Part shown: piece by piece, positions 1 through 9,630 of the stretch
Layout of the letters: every line of letters starts with the position of its first letter
Position numbering within the stretch: the first letter of the stretch is position 1
NCBI RefSeq assembly: GCF_003144035.1
Contig: NZ_QFWT01000006.1
Span: forward strand, 186,001 to 250,000
DNA: 64,000 nt
Reading direction: 5' to 3'
Origin: Vibrio albus
Lineage (GTDB): Bacteria > Pseudomonadota > Gammaproteobacteria > Enterobacterales > Vibrionaceae
Position numbers and translations under genes: made by a program
The notes under the pieces: generated by a model
The model's database searches: none
What the model saw: only the letters and a program-made list of their open reading frames with translations
Told to the model about the DNA's origin: nothing

Positions 1-542
1 AGCTCAATGGCATGGGTGTGGTAGAAATTCTATCACCACTCAATAGTGATTCACCTATATTAAGTCATCTTAATGCTGGAGGTGGCGCTTATCACCTGTG
101 CTACGCCGTGCAAGATTTGGATAGGGCGATTGATATAGCTCAGCAGCAGTTTAGTGCAAAATTAGTTGTCGAGCCAAGATCTGACGGTGCTTTTGATGGG
201 CGTCGGGTGGCATTTTTAGTGCATCCAATACATGGGTTATTTGAGCTATTAGAAGCCTACCCTAATACTTTAAAGTTTGAGCCACAGGCTAGCTCAACAG
301 ACGTTGCTAATATTCAATCATCAGACAATGCTGAGCTCCTTACCATTTATAATGCCGTTGTGGGAGTTTCGGAAACCCAGATAGGTCAAGTGAGTATGCA
401 GACTAATCCAGAGTGGGATTCGTTTAAGCATTTACTACTGATCATGGAAATAGAAAAGCAGTTTGAAGTAAATATTTCTGCAGAGAAAATGGCGAAGCTG
501 GATTCACTTGCAAAAATTCAAGCGTATCTGGCAGAAAAATAG
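1..542 (+). CDS. VOC-fold domain fused to an acyl carrier protein (partial, 5' end cut by window)
   Basis: The frame is open to the window edge, and the codons before the first ATG (position 12) already fit a VOC strand, so the true start lies outside. Counting from that ATG, residues 1-82 resemble the second half of methylmalonyl-CoA epimerase. Glu5, His28 and Glu78 sit where that family binds metal. After a linker, residues about 105-176 look like an acyl carrier protein, with a W-D-S-F motif whose Ser137 is the likely phosphopantetheine site. The stop lies 13 nt before pseI, so the two are probably co-transcribed and this protein may serve nonulosonic sugar synthesis. The substrate is unknown. 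The domain calls are from sequence; the role is inference. Confidence 0.7.
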   Translation, partial: LNGMGVVEILSPLNSDSPILSHLNAGGGAYHLCYAVQDLDRAIDIAQQQFSAKLVVEPRSDGAFDGRRVAFLVHPIHGLFELLEAYPNTLKFEPQASSTDVANIQSSDNAELLTIYNAVVGVSETQIGQVSMQTNPEWDSFKHLLLIMEIEKQFEVNISAEKMAKLDSLAKIQAYLAEK

Positions 543-555
543 AGATTATATTGTC

Positions 556-1593
556 ATGCAAATAGCTAATAGAAAAATTGGTAAGGGTCATAAGCCTTAC
601 ATCATTGCTGAAATGTCTGGTAATCATAATGGTGACATTAATCGTGCGATTGAATTAATCGAAGCAGCGAAAGATGCTGGAGCAGATGCAGTAAAACTGC
701 AAACTTATACTGCAGATACCATAACAATTAATCATGACAGTGAAGAGTTCATCATTCATGGCGGTTTATGGGACGGTTCAAAACTCTATGATTTATATGA
801 GCAGGCGCATACCCCTTGGGAGTGGCACAAAACGTTATTTGATGAGGCCGCAAAACTGGGTATCACTATCTTTAGTTCTCCTTTTGATCCCACAGCGGTA
901 GACTTTTTAGAAAGTTTAAATGCACCGGCCTACAAAATTGCATCGTTTGAACTGATTGATTTACCGTTAATTCGCAAAGTGGCTGCGACGGGTAAACCAA
1001 TGATTATGTCAACAGGAAACGCAAATCTTGCCGAGATTGAAGAGGCGGTACTTGCGGCAAAAGGCGCGGGTGCAGAAGACATTATTCTGTTGCATTGTAC
1101 AAGTGGCTACCCGACACCAGCATCGCAGGCAAATATCTCAACCATGGCTGTCATGCGTGAGGCGTTTGATTGTGATGTCGGTTTATCGGATCACACACTG
1201 GATATAGGGGTGTCGGTAGCTGCAGTTGCACTTGGTGCTTGTGTGATTGAAAAACACTTTACATTAGCTCGCGCAGATGGGGGGCCAGACTCTGCATTTT
1301 CATTAGAAAAAGAAGAACTGAAGTCATTGGTTGATAATTGTGAAATGGCTTTTGAGGCGATAGGTAAGCCAAACTTCATCAGTACCGAAGCTGAGCTTAA
1401 GACTAAATGCCACCGTCGCTCGCTGTATGTAGTAAAAGATATCCAAAAAGGGGATACGTTTACCAGTGAGCATGTTCGGTCAATTCGCCCAGGGAACGGT
1501 ATTCCACCGAAGTATTTGGATGATGTTATAGGAAGTGTCGCAACGGAAGACTTGAAATTTGGAACCCCAATGCGATTTGAATATTTCAAATAA
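556..1593 (+). CDS. pseI: Pseudaminic acid synthase (NeuB family)
   Basis: The protein is 345 aa with a NeuB TIM barrel (about 1-270) and a C-terminal SAF/antifreeze-like domain (about 285-345). It condenses a di-N-acetylated hexose with phosphoenolpyruvate to form pseudaminic acid. The G-G-L-W-D block followed by a Y-D-L-Y-E-type stretch near residue 70 is characteristic of PseI rather than of NeuB or LegI. S-D-H-T and E-K-H-F provide the conserved metal-site histidines. The frame can be read 16 codons further upstream from a TTG, but that overlaps the previous gene; the ATG with M-Q-I-A matches the family start. No other pse genes are visible, so they should lie left of the window. Confidence 0.88.
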   Translation: MQIANRKIGKGHKPYIIAEMSGNHNGDINRAIELIEAAKDAGADAVKLQTYTADTITINHDSEEFIIHGGLWDGSKLYDLYEQAHTPWEWHKTLFDEAAKLGITIFSSPFDPTAVDFLESLNAPAYKIASFELIDLPLIRKVAATGKPMIMSTGNANLAEIEEAVLAAKGAGAEDIILLHCTSGYPTPASQANISTMAVMREAFDCDVGLSDHTLDIGVSVAAVALGACVIEKHFTLARADGGPDSAFSLEKEELKSLVDNCEMAFEAIGKPNFISTEAELKTKCHRRSLYVVKDIQKGDTFTSEHVRSIRPGNGIPPKYLDDVIGSVATEDLKFGTPMRFEYFK

Positions 1594-1608
1594 TAATACT
1601 CTTCAGGC

Positions 1609-1642
1609 AATTAAAAAGGTGATAGTTATCGCCTTTTTAATT
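1609..1642. terminator. Bidirectional terminator between pseI and the LPS operon
   Basis: A 16-bp stem (AATTAAAAAGGTGATA pairing with TATCGCCTTTTTAATT, one G-T wobble) flanked by A and T runs lies between convergent genes. It reads as an intrinsic terminator on both strands and contains the stop codon of the minus-strand glycosyltransferase. Confidence 0.85.
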
Positions 1643-2638
1643 AATTTCTATATTGATTATCCCACTTTTTGAAAATAGCTCAGATATTCTCTTTTCTCTA
1701 ACTATTACTCCATCATTGTTTAAGTCAGATGCAAATAATAAATTATAAATAGGCATATTCGGGTACAGCAATAATGCAGTGTATTGAACCGTAGATAGTA
1801 CTCCAACTAGACCAGATAGTTCTATAGATTGATTTATAAGCTCAATTTCTAGTGGCATTTGGCTGTAGTGATAGCTCAAATTAGATATACGCTCTACTTG
1901 TTTTCTTACCTCTTCTGACTCTGTCCTATGAGGGAAATATATAATAGGGCTATCAAATTTCTGTTTAAAATGGTTGATTTCATTAATGTATTGAGTGATG
2001 GTTTTTCTTCTCTTATGCCCAATAGCACCTTGTCCAATAAACCCTATTGGGGCTTTTGGGTTATATAAGGATTTAACATTGTATTCATTTTTTAAAACAG
2101 TTAAGTTGTTTTTAATAACGGGATGTTCAGGATTTGGTATATCAAATATTGTGAATATCTCTAAATTGTCTGATTGAGGAAGCTTGCCTATCGGACTACA
2201 ACCACGAAGCTTGATCTCTAAGTCCTGTAGAAGCCTCTGTCGATTATAAATAGTCTTAGGGCGAATATACTCTTCATATTCGTTGATGGTAAGGGTTCCA
2301 TCATCAAAATATACTTCTTTAATAATGGGAAGGTTTCGAAGTAATAATTTTGTTCTCCATGCATTGTACTCTGCATGAAATAAGTGTTGTATGGTTTTGT
2401 TTTTTGTTATCTTATTTATATCATGAATAGCCTTTGGAATGTACTTGCTTCTTTTTGTTCTCCCTATATGAATGATATGGTCCCAATCTGATTCATTTAT
2501 TATGTTTTTTTGTTGAGTTATACCTGGTTCTGATGCTTGATTCACCAGCAATAAAATATTATTTTTTGTTCGATACTGGTGCATAGCTTCTATTGCACAT
2601 ATGTATTGAAATGGCGATGTTACCAAAAAGAGGTTCAT
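1637..2638 (-). CDS. Sialyltransferase-like glycosyltransferase (GT52-like)
   Basis: The protein is 333 aa and begins [10 protein letters not shown], as in the lipooligosaccharide sialyltransferase family (GT52). Residues 112-114 are D-D-G, 236-237 P-H and 282-283 S-T; these lie at positions like the D/E-D/E-G, H-P and S/T motifs of bacterial sialyltransferases. It would transfer a CMP-activated nonulosonic acid, possibly pseudaminic acid made with the neighbouring PseI, onto LPS core; that is inference. Its start overlaps the upstream acetyltransferase by 4 nt, suggesting translational coupling at the end of the LPS operon. By eye the gene is clearly more AT-rich than hldD or gpmI, a sign of acquired DNA. 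It could instead be a related polysialyltransferase-type enzyme. Confidence 0.6.
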   Translation of the reverse strand: MNLFLVTSPFQYICAIEAMHQYRTKNNILLLVNQASEPGITQQKNIINESDWDHIIHIGRTKRSKYIPKAIHDINKITKNKTIQHLFHAEYNAWRTKLLLRNLPIIKEVYFDDGTLTINEYEEYIRPKTIYNRQRLLQDLEIKLRGCSPIGKLPQSDNLEIFTIFDIPNPEHPVIKNNLTVLKNEYNVKSLYNPKAPIGFIGQGAIGHKRRKTITQYINEINHFKQKFDSPIIYFPHRTESEEVRKQVERISNLSYHYSQMPLEIELINQSIELSGLVGVLSTVQYTALLLYPNMPIYNLLFASDLNNDGVIVREKRISELFSKSGIINIEIN

Positions 2639-3348
2639 TTACTAAACTCCTCGTTGAGCTTTTTGAGTAGCTGTTCAGGGCTCCACATACATGGACAAAA
2701 ATGTTTGATTTTACAGTCACTCCAGTTCCACCATTGTGTGTGTAGTAATGCATTCCTGATATCTTCGCTGAATCGGTATCTGATAAGCTTTGCTGGTACT
2801 CCACCAACAATAGCATATGGTGGAACATTTTTATTAACCACAGCACCAGCAGCAACTACAGCGCCATCACCAATGCTTACACCAGGAAGGATACTGACGT
2901 TTGAACCGATCCAGACATCATTACCAATCTTGATTTTGTTGTTTTGGGCATATTCTTTTGTAGAATAATTTTTATCAACAAAACCATATTTGTCATGGAA
3001 GAAAAAGGCATGGGTCGAAACTGTTGATAAGGGGTGGTTACCACCGGCAATGACAACATTTATGGCTGATATATTACAGAATGCGCCAATTGACTCAATT
3101 AGTTTTGGTTGTTGCCAGAACTGTTCATATCCGGTTGAATACTTGCCAACAGTAAATCCAAAATGTTTTTCTGAAATATATCTATAGCCTTCTTTAAACT
3201 TTCCATGTTTGTCTTTACAAGATTTTTTTAACACTGCCAATATGATGATATAAACTGGATTGCTTATTGTTTTTACTCGCCTTTTGGCTAGTAGTTTTCC
3301 GAACTTGTTCAGTAGGAATATTTCAAACTTAGTGAGATTGTAGATCAC
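2635..3348 (-). CDS. Left-handed beta-helix acetyltransferase (CatB/WbbJ type)
   Basis: The protein is 237 aa. Hexapeptide repeats at residues 140-186 end in the classic V-G-G-V-P-A-K turn, and His105 in a G-G-N-H-P motif is the likely catalytic histidine. The long N-terminal part and a C-terminal tail with Cys212, Cys218 and Cys220 add to the core fold. Such enzymes O- or N-acetylate sugars from acetyl-CoA; the location in an LPS operon suggests decoration of core or a nonulosonic acid, but the acceptor cannot be read from sequence. Four-nt overlaps with waaA upstream and the GT52-like gene downstream indicate tight coupling. It shares the AT-rich composition of the latter. Confidence 0.75.
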   Translation of the reverse strand: MIYNLTKFEIFLLNKFGKLLAKRRVKTISNPVYIIILAVLKKSCKDKHGKFKEGYRYISEKHFGFTVGKYSTGYEQFWQQPKLIESIGAFCNISAINVVIAGGNHPLSTVSTHAFFFHDKYGFVDKNYSTKEYAQNNKIKIGNDVWIGSNVSILPGVSIGDGAVVAAGAVVNKNVPPYAIVGGVPAKLIRYRFSEDIRNALLHTQWWNWSDCKIKHFCPCMWSPEQLLKKLNEEFSK

Positions 3349-4607
3349 ATTAATGCCTCTTTTATATTCTTAATCGCACCTTGTCGGGTTTGAACAAAAC
3401 GTTTAAGCTGAACTTTCAATTGTCTTACATTTTCTTTTTCAGAAAGCAAATAGTGTATGTGTTTAGCTAGGCTGTTTGAATTGTTAAAAATGTTAATTAA
3501 CTTTTCTTTTAATAGCTTTTCTGTGATCTCTTTAAAATTATAATAACTAGGTCCTGTGGTCACTGGTACCCCAAGTGCCGCAGGCTCGAGTACATTATGC
3601 CCACCTACTTTGTCACCGACTAAGCTACCACCCATAAAGCATGCATCTGCAGCACCAAGAAGAATCAGCATTTCTCCCATAGTATCACCCAGATACACTT
3701 GTGTATCCGCTGATACTATTGAGCCTGATTGTCTTCTGACAGTCTTAAATCTTTGTGAAAGGCATAGCTCGTAAACGGAATCAAATCGTTCTGGATGGCG
3801 TGGTACTAGGACCAGCAAAGCATCAGGGTGTTGAGATAAAATCTCTTTGTGGGCTTCGAGTATCTGCTCATCTTCGCCTTTATGAGTACTGGCTGCTATC
3901 CACACAGGACGCTCCGGACCAAGCCGTTTTCTGAGCTCTTTACCTTTTTGTTTTATCTCATCTGATATTTGAATATCAAATTTGATGGAGCCTGTTATTA
4001 CCAGCTTTTTCTTATCAACCCCAAGTTGTTCAAACCTATTAGCATCTTTGTCTGACTGACACAGTACCTTAGTCAGGTTGGGGTGCATTAGATTAAACAG
4101 TGGCTGTATTTTAGCATAATTACGGCGTGATTTTTCGGATAGGCGAGCGTTAACGACAGTTATTGGAATGCCTGCTTGATGGACCGAGTGTAAGGTATTA
4201 GGCCACAACTCTGTTTCGATAATTAACATTTTTGCAGGGCGAATAGCTTTGAGAAATCTTTTAACTGCAAAGCTGAAGTCGATGGGCATATATCTATGTT
4301 CAACCAGGCCACCCAGTTTGGCTATCTGATCAGCTCCTGTGCTGGTGGTTGTGGTCACCACAATGGATTGTTCAGGGTTTTCTTTTTTTAAGGCTTTGAT
4401 TAGAGGAATCGCGGCAAGGCTTTCCCCTACAGAGACAGCGTGAATCCAGATAGGGTCAGTGGGAGTGTTCAGTGGCGGGGTAAAGCCAAAGTGTTCTTTC
4501 CAGCGCTTGCCGAATTTAGGTTTATTAGGCTTACTTTTGTATAAGCCAAATAAGAGAAATGGTGCAGCGAGTGAAAGTACGATGGAGTAGAGTAAACGAA
4601 TTAACAT
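3345..4607 (-). CDS. waaA: 3-deoxy-D-manno-octulosonic acid (Kdo) transferase
   Basis: The protein is 420 aa, the usual length for WaaA/KdtA. It attaches Kdo from CMP-Kdo to lipid IVA at the inner face of the cytoplasmic membrane. An N-terminal membrane anchor (about 5-22) precedes H-A-V-S-V-G-E, whose Glu62 is the catalytic base known in the family. P-R-H-P-E-R-F and the G-G-H-N-V-L-E-P-A motif form the GT-B nucleotide-binding half. It overlaps waaF by 7 nt. Whether it adds one or two Kdo cannot be told from sequence; many vibrios carry a single phosphorylated Kdo. Confidence 0.95.
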   Translation of the reverse strand: MLIRLLYSIVLSLAAPFLLFGLYKSKPNKPKFGKRWKEHFGFTPPLNTPTDPIWIHAVSVGESLAAIPLIKALKKENPEQSIVVTTTTSTGADQIAKLGGLVEHRYMPIDFSFAVKRFLKAIRPAKMLIIETELWPNTLHSVHQAGIPITVVNARLSEKSRRNYAKIQPLFNLMHPNLTKVLCQSDKDANRFEQLGVDKKKLVITGSIKFDIQISDEIKQKGKELRKRLGPERPVWIAASTHKGEDEQILEAHKEILSQHPDALLVLVPRHPERFDSVYELCLSQRFKTVRRQSGSIVSADTQVYLGDTMGEMLILLGAADACFMGGSLVGDKVGGHNVLEPAALGVPVTTGPSYYNFKEITEKLLKEKLINIFNNSNSLAKHIHYLLSEKENVRQLKVQLKRFVQTRQGAIKNIKEALM

Positions 4608-5659
4608 TTATCTACCTTTATCGCGTCTAACTTTCGAATGCTGTTTACTATTACCTCTGGATTTAGTTCTCTCAAACACTTCAAATGTCCAAGTGGGCAC
4701 TCGCGTTCAAAACAAGGGCGGCATTCAATATCTGTATGCACTATCTCTACTTTTTCTGCCAGTGGCGGTGTGTATTTTGGTGAGGTGGAACCATAAACAG
4801 CGACTACGTGACAACCCACAGCCGCAGCGACATGCATTAGCCCTGAATCGTTACTCACGACGGTTTCACAGGCTCCAAGCAGATCAACCGCTTCAATCAA
4901 GCTGGTTCGTCCTGCTAATACGTGGACCTTATTCTGTAATTCATCAGGCACTTTAGATTTGATATTGTTACAGGTATCCAGATCTTTTTGCGAACCAAAC
5001 AGCCATACCTGGTGATTTTGTTGAGCCATGGCATGAGCGACTTCTGCGTAGTGTTCTTCCGGCCATTTTTTTGCCGGGCCGAACTCGGCTCCGGGGCATA
5101 GGCCGATAATCGTGCTGTCAGTATTAAGGTTAAACTTTTTCAGTGTTGCTGACTGAGCAGCTAAATCGATGGTCAGTTTAGGTACTGGAAGTGTCTCTAA
5201 TCCACCCAGGGAAGATGAATTAATCATCTCTGGTTTAGGGTGAGCCAGTGCCACGTAACGCTCAACCATATACTGAAAGGCCTTTTTATTTGGGCGCAGA
5301 TCATTTAGCAGCCCATAGCGCATTTCACCTTTCCAGCCGGTTCTGAGCGGAATGCCTGCAAACCAGGGGATTAGCGCGGACTTAGCTGAGTTAGGTAGGA
5401 TATAGGCCTGATTATAGTGAGCTTTTTTTAGCTCTTTACCTATCGCTCTGCGGCCGAAGAAATTGAATTCTCCATGACCAATTGGCATTTCAATAGCTTG
5501 ATTGACTTCTGGCATTCTTTCAAGGATCGGCTTACACCATCCAGGAGCGATAACATCAATAAGTGCATCTGGGTGCTGCTGTTTTAGAGTGATATAAAGA
5601 GATTGTGACATCACCATATCACCCACCCATGATGGGCCTATGATTAAAATCTTATACAT
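4601..5659 (-). CDS. waaF: ADP-heptose:LPS heptosyltransferase II
   Basis: The protein is 352 aa of the GT9 family, opening with I-I-G-P-S-W-V-G-D-M and containing the D-S-G-L-M-H-V-A-A-A nucleotide-sugar motif. It adds the second L,D-heptose to the inner core. The C-terminal E-C-R-P-C-F-E-R-E-C-P stretch is typical of WaaF rather than WaaC. It lies 6 nt downstream of lpxM and uses ADP-heptose made by HldD, encoded at the operon head. Confidence 0.93.
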   Translation of the reverse strand: MYKILIIGPSWVGDMVMSQSLYITLKQQHPDALIDVIAPGWCKPILERMPEVNQAIEMPIGHGEFNFFGRRAIGKELKKAHYNQAYILPNSAKSALIPWFAGIPLRTGWKGEMRYGLLNDLRPNKKAFQYMVERYVALAHPKPEMINSSSLGGLETLPVPKLTIDLAAQSATLKKFNLNTDSTIIGLCPGAEFGPAKKWPEEHYAEVAHAMAQQNHQVWLFGSQKDLDTCNNIKSKVPDELQNKVHVLAGRTSLIEAVDLLGACETVVSNDSGLMHVAAAVGCHVVAVYGSTSPKYTPPLAEKVEIVHTDIECRPCFERECPLGHLKCLRELNPEVIVNSIRKLDAIKVDKC

Positions 5660-5665
5660 AATGGC

Positions 5666-6643
5666 CTAATTCATATACTTAGGATCACGATAAGGGTTTT
5701 GTGCAGCCTTATCTGATTGAGTTCTTAGTAATTGGAAAATCCACATATACTGTTCTGGATTCGGTTGGATTACATTTTCAATGTGCTGATTCATTCTTCT
5801 GGCATCTTCTGTTTCAGTTTCAGAAGGAAAGTTCTTCCAAGCCGGAAAAAATTCAATTTCATATTGACCAGTATCCAGGTTATAGCGAGAAACTAGAGGT
5901 ACTATTTCTGCCTTACATACTTTTGTTAGCTTTCCAATACCGGGTAGAGTGGCTTTAGTGGTAGCAAAAAAGTCCACGAAGACACTTCGCTGCTCTCGAC
6001 CGTGATCCTGGTCTGCAAGATAATAGCCTAAATACCCTTGGCGGATTGCTCGGATAAAGTTATTTATACCTGCTTCTCGTTCAAATATTTTTCCACCATA
6101 TTGCACTCTTTGTCTATGCATTAACCAGTCTGATAGGGCATTTTTCTGCGGTTTTGCGAATCCAACAATAGGTAAGCCTTGAGAAGCCAATACAACTGCA
6201 GGAATATCAATTGTCCAAGTATGCGGAACCATTAAAATCACGTTAGACTTTCTATCCAGCGCTGCTTGAAGGTTTTCTTGTCCTTTAATGATTGTATTTT
6301 GAGTCAGCCATTTTTTACTTCTAACGGTTAGAGCTGCGAATCCAAGCAAAAATGACCCTGCGGTTAGAAGGTTCTTGTACAGCAAGTCCTCTTTGGCTTG
6401 GTGAGACATCTCTGGAAAGCATTTATTAATATTCACCCATGCATTGTGAACGGTTCCTTTCCGTTTTTGAGAAAGTTTACGGGCAATCTTACTCGCTATC
6501 CGCCGTTTTCCTGCTGCTGGTAAGTAGACTATGGGGAGAGCTATTAATATCAGGAGCCAGGTTCCCCAGTACCTAGGAGCGAGAAAACCCCACTGAAAGG
6601 TGGGGTTGTAGGCTTTTGGGTCAAAGTCGTTACGTTCTTGCAT
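5666..6643 (-). CDS. lpxM: Lipid A secondary acyltransferase, LpxM type
   Basis: The protein is 325 aa of the lysophospholipid acyltransferase superfamily. The catalytic H-x4-D is His141/Asp146 in P-H-T-W-T-I-D. The following region (A-D-Q-D-H-G, then F-V-D-F-F-A-T and A-T-L-P) follows enterobacterial LpxM/MsbB closely. One membrane segment is predicted near residues 28-45. The enzyme adds a secondary acyl chain to Kdo-lipid A. In vibrios a related enzyme (LpxN) can transfer a 3-hydroxyacyl chain, so acyl specificity is open. The start is 2 nt beyond the hldD stop. Confidence 0.88.
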   Translation of the reverse strand: MQERNDFDPKAYNPTFQWGFLAPRYWGTWLLILIALPIVYLPAAGKRRIASKIARKLSQKRKGTVHNAWVNINKCFPEMSHQAKEDLLYKNLLTAGSFLLGFAALTVRSKKWLTQNTIIKGQENLQAALDRKSNVILMVPHTWTIDIPAVVLASQGLPIVGFAKPQKNALSDWLMHRQRVQYGGKIFEREAGINNFIRAIRQGYLGYYLADQDHGREQRSVFVDFFATTKATLPGIGKLTKVCKAEIVPLVSRYNLDTGQYEIEFFPAWKNFPSETETEDARRMNQHIENVIQPNPEQYMWIFQLLRTQSDKAAQNPYRDPKYMN

Positions 6644-6645
6644 GG

Positions 6646-7587
6646 TTAGTTGTTGATAATCGCCATATACTCAGCCACGCCTTCCGCGACAGTTTTGAAC
6701 TCAACGTCACAGCCTGCTGCACGTAGCTTAGTCAGATCCGCTTGAGTAAACTCCTGGTAAGCACCTTTCAGATGGTCCGGAAAAGGAATGGTTTCGATCT
6801 CACCTTTACCATGGTGTTTGATGACCGCTTTAGCAATTTCATCAAACGATTCTGCATTACCAGTACCGCAGTTAAAAATACCAGACACACCATTTTCCAT
6901 AAACCACAGGTTTACTTTACAAACGTCACCTACATATACGAAGTCTCGTCTGAAGTGCTCGCTGCCAGCGAATAGCTTTGGATTCTCTCCGGCATTCATC
7001 TGGTTATTCAGATGGAAAGCGACAGAGGCCATGCTGCCTTTGTGATCTTCACGAGGGCCGTAGACATTGAAATAACGGAAACCGGTAATTGGCGACAGAG
7101 TATCTCCATGCTCTTCAGCATCGGCCCACAGGCGGCGGACGTAATTATCAAACTGCTGTTTGGAGTAACCGTAAACATTCAGTGCACCTTCGTATTCTCT
7201 TTCTTCTACAAAGGTGTCAGTATCGCCATAAGTGGCCGCTGATGAGGCGTACAGGAACGGGATCTCACGATCCAGGCAATAATGCAGCAATTCTTTCGAA
7301 TACTCGTAGTTATTAAGCATCATGTACTTTCCGTCCCATTCTGTTGTAGCAGAGCAGGCACCTTCATGGAAAACGGCTTCAATAGGTCCGAAGTCATCAC
7401 CAGCCATTATCTGAGTCAGAAAATCATCACGATCCATATAGTCAGTGATATCCAGATCAACCAGATTTTTGAATTTCTTGCCGTTTTTTAAATGGTCTAC
7501 GACCAGAATATCGTTATAGCCTGCTTCATTCAGTGCTTTGACTATGTTGCTGCCAATCATGCCAGCGCCGCCGGTTACAATAATCAT
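6646..7587 (-). CDS. hldD: ADP-L-glycero-D-manno-heptose 6-epimerase
   Basis: The protein is 313 aa from the ATG at 7587; a 14-codon extension upstream does not fit the family. It is an SDR enzyme with the NADP-binding G-G-A-G-M-I-G loop at residues 6-12 and the catalytic Tyr139-x3-Lys143. It makes the ADP-L,D-heptose used by WaaF. It heads the minus-strand operon hldD-lpxM-waaF-waaA-acetyltransferase-GT52. The promoter should be in the 145-bp gap shared with the divergent TetR gene. Confidence 0.96.
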   Translation of the reverse strand: MIIVTGGAGMIGSNIVKALNEAGYNDILVVDHLKNGKKFKNLVDLDITDYMDRDDFLTQIMAGDDFGPIEAVFHEGACSATTEWDGKYMMLNNYEYSKELLHYCLDREIPFLYASSAATYGDTDTFVEEREYEGALNVYGYSKQQFDNYVRRLWADAEEHGDTLSPITGFRYFNVYGPREDHKGSMASVAFHLNNQMNAGENPKLFAGSEHFRRDFVYVGDVCKVNLWFMENGVSGIFNCGTGNAESFDEIAKAVIKHHGKGEIETIPFPDHLKGAYQEFTQADLTKLRAAGCDVEFKTVAEGVAEYMAIINN

Positions 7588-7732
7588 GATGTTTTTCTCA
7601 GATTCAATAAATTGGCCTGAGTATAGCAAGGAGCTTAGGGGAATTCGAGCAGTGAGTAATGCTTTGGATATCGTCTTTAAGGATCAACTGATTAGACGTA
7701 TACTTGAGTGTATATACTAATGAGACATAACA

Positions 7733-8380
7733 ATGAAAACACGCGATAAGATTATTTTTGCTGCTCTGGAGCTATTTAACGAAAAAGGTGAGCGTAATAT
7801 TACGACTAATCATATTGCCGCTCATATTGATATCAGTCCGGGAAATTTGTATTACCATTTCCGGAACAAGCAAGAGATTGTACGGGAAATTTTTGATGGA
7901 TACCTGGCTGAGCTTCTGGAGCGTTTTCCTCCGGTAGAAACGGGTGAAGACAGTCTGGTGATACTGAAACGGTATCTGGACTCTGTCTTTAATCTGATGT
8001 GGAAATACCGCTTCTTCTATGCCAACTTGCCGGAAATCCTGCAACGTGATCCCATTCTGCATGAGCGTTATCTCGACGTTCAGGAAAAGTTACAGAAAAA
8101 CCTTCAGGGAATCTTCCGCAGTTTTATTGAACTGAATCTGATAGAGATCCCGGAAGAAGACATTAAACCGGTGATTACTTCCATGCATCTGGTGGTGTCG
8201 GCATGGCTGGGGTATCAGTCGGCGATGACGCCTGAAACGGAAGTGACAGAAACGGTGATTCATCAGGGAATGTTACAGATGCTTTCTGTGCTGAAGCCAT
8301 ATACGACAGAGTTAGGCCGGCAGCAGGTGATGACCCTGGAAGAGGGGATCAAAGCATACAACAGCGGTGACGTGGTTTAA
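7733..8380 (+). CDS. TetR/AcrR-family transcriptional regulator
   Basis: The protein is 215 aa. The helix-turn-helix is at about residues 22-50, ending in the typical I-S-P-G-N-L-Y-Y-H-F-R-N-K signature. The C-terminal ligand domain is not recognised, so the inducer is unknown. The gene is divergent from hldD. A 20-bp imperfect dyad at 7698-7717 (GTATA...TATAC) overlaps a possible -10 box just before the start and could be its operator; this is weak evidence. Its stop overlaps the envC stop by 4 nt, tail to tail. Confidence 0.85.
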   Translation: MKTRDKIIFAALELFNEKGERNITTNHIAAHIDISPGNLYYHFRNKQEIVREIFDGYLAELLERFPPVETGEDSLVILKRYLDSVFNLMWKYRFFYANLPEILQRDPILHERYLDVQEKLQKNLQGIFRSFIELNLIEIPEEDIKPVITSMHLVVSAWLGYQSAMTPETEVTETVIHQGMLQMLSVLKPYTTELGRQQVMTLEEGIKAYNSGDVV

Positions 8381-9519
8381 TGTTGTAACCAGCTTTTAGG
8401 ATTCTGCGTCTTGCTGTTTCGCCGCACTTCAAAATAAAGCGATGCCTGGGGCTGGCCCCCAGTGTCGCCCGCCAGTGCGATGGTTTCTCCGGCTTTAACT
8501 TTGTTGCCTTCGGTTTTCAAAAGGGTCTGGTTATAGCCGTATAACGTCATATCACCTTTTCCGTGATCCAACAAAATCACCATACCGTATCCACGCAAAT
8601 AATCAGCAAAAACCACTTTTCCGGAATAAACCGCCTTGACCGGCTGTTCGTAATCAGCGCTGATCACCATACCTTTCCAGACGACCTGTCCGCTCTGCCT
8701 GCTGCCATAGCTGTGTAATACACTCCCTTTCACTGGCCAGGGCAGGCGGCCTTTCTGCCGGGCAAGCCCGTCCATGGGTACGCTGTTCCGCTTGGCTGCT
8801 TTCGCAATTTCAGATTTCAGCCGCACTTCATTTCTCTGTAACTCGGCCAGATACTGCTTGTCGCTGGTGATACTGTGTTTGATATTTTGTACGGTACGGG
8901 CTCGCTGCTTCTGAGATCGGGTAAGCTGACTTTTCTTCTGTTTCTGGTTTGCGAGCAGGGCACTGACTTTCTGTCGCTCCTGAAGCAGTTGTTTGTTTTT
9001 CTGCTCCAGCTGTTTTTCTGTTGCGGTCAACTGTTCAATCGTTTCCGCTCTGGCTTGTGCTAAATGTTGAAAATATTGGCTGATGCGGTCTTGTTCCATA
9101 TCGCCGGGGTTCAGAATGGATTTCGCTGCATTCTGGCGTTTGATCATGTAGTAGGTTTTGATCAGTGCCTGTAAATTCTTGCTCTGTTGTTGATGCTGTT
9201 GCTGTAGTGTGGCCTGTTGGGCCTGAAATTGTTTCAGGTTCTGATTAGCACGGGAGAGCTTGGTTTCCGTCTTTTGGATTTCTTTTGTCAGTGTGGCTAT
9301 CGACAGCTCTTGCTGCTTTAGGGTGTTTTGCAGCTTATCCAGTTCTTTCTTCTGGCTGGAAAGTTGGCTTTGTTGCCGGGAAATTTCGCTTTTTACCCCT
9401 TTTAATTCAGCCTGGCTGGCATGTGCCGGGTTTAACAACAGCAGACAGAGCAGCCCTCCAAAAGAGATAAGGCCCTTCTTTCTTTTTAGTCCGGAGCTGA
9501 TTTGTGTCAGGAAACCCAT
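8377..9519 (-). CDS. envC: Murein hydrolase activator EnvC
   Basis: The protein is 380 aa. A signal peptide ends in N-P-A-H-A near residue 35, a long Gln/Lys-rich coiled coil spans about 36-245, and a LytM/M23 domain covers about 265-380. The zinc ligands of active LytM enzymes are missing: the usual H-x3-D and H-x-H positions read L-H-S-Y-G-S and L-Y-G-Y. This matches EnvC, which does not cut peptidoglycan but activates septal amidases of the AmiA/AmiB type; amiB lies 44 kb away in this window. A terminator separates it from gpmI upstream. Confidence 0.92.
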   Translation of the reverse strand: MGFLTQISSGLKRKKGLISFGGLLCLLLLNPAHASQAELKGVKSEISRQQSQLSSQKKELDKLQNTLKQQELSIATLTKEIQKTETKLSRANQNLKQFQAQQATLQQQHQQQSKNLQALIKTYYMIKRQNAAKSILNPGDMEQDRISQYFQHLAQARAETIEQLTATEKQLEQKNKQLLQERQKVSALLANQKQKKSQLTRSQKQRARTVQNIKHSITSDKQYLAELQRNEVRLKSEIAKAAKRNSVPMDGLARQKGRLPWPVKGSVLHSYGSRQSGQVVWKGMVISADYEQPVKAVYSGKVVFADYLRGYGMVILLDHGKGDMTLYGYNQTLLKTEGNKVKAGETIALAGDTGGQPQASLYFEVRRNSKTQNPKSWLQH

Positions 9520-9564
9520 CTGCTATACCCATATTTGCCAGTTCATGCAGTATACAAGTTCTCG

Positions 9565-9602
9565 GAATAAAAATAAAAACGCCGCTGCATGAGCAACGGC
9601 GT
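9565..9602 (-). terminator. Intrinsic terminator of gpmI
   Basis: Read on the minus strand, AACGCCGTTG and CAGCGGCGTT form a 10-bp stem (one wobble) with a 4-6 nt loop, followed by a T-rich tract. It lies 28 nt beyond the gpmI stop and before envC. Confidence 0.85.
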
Positions 9603-9630
9603 TCGTTCTGTTTTCTGGGATAAACCGCGT

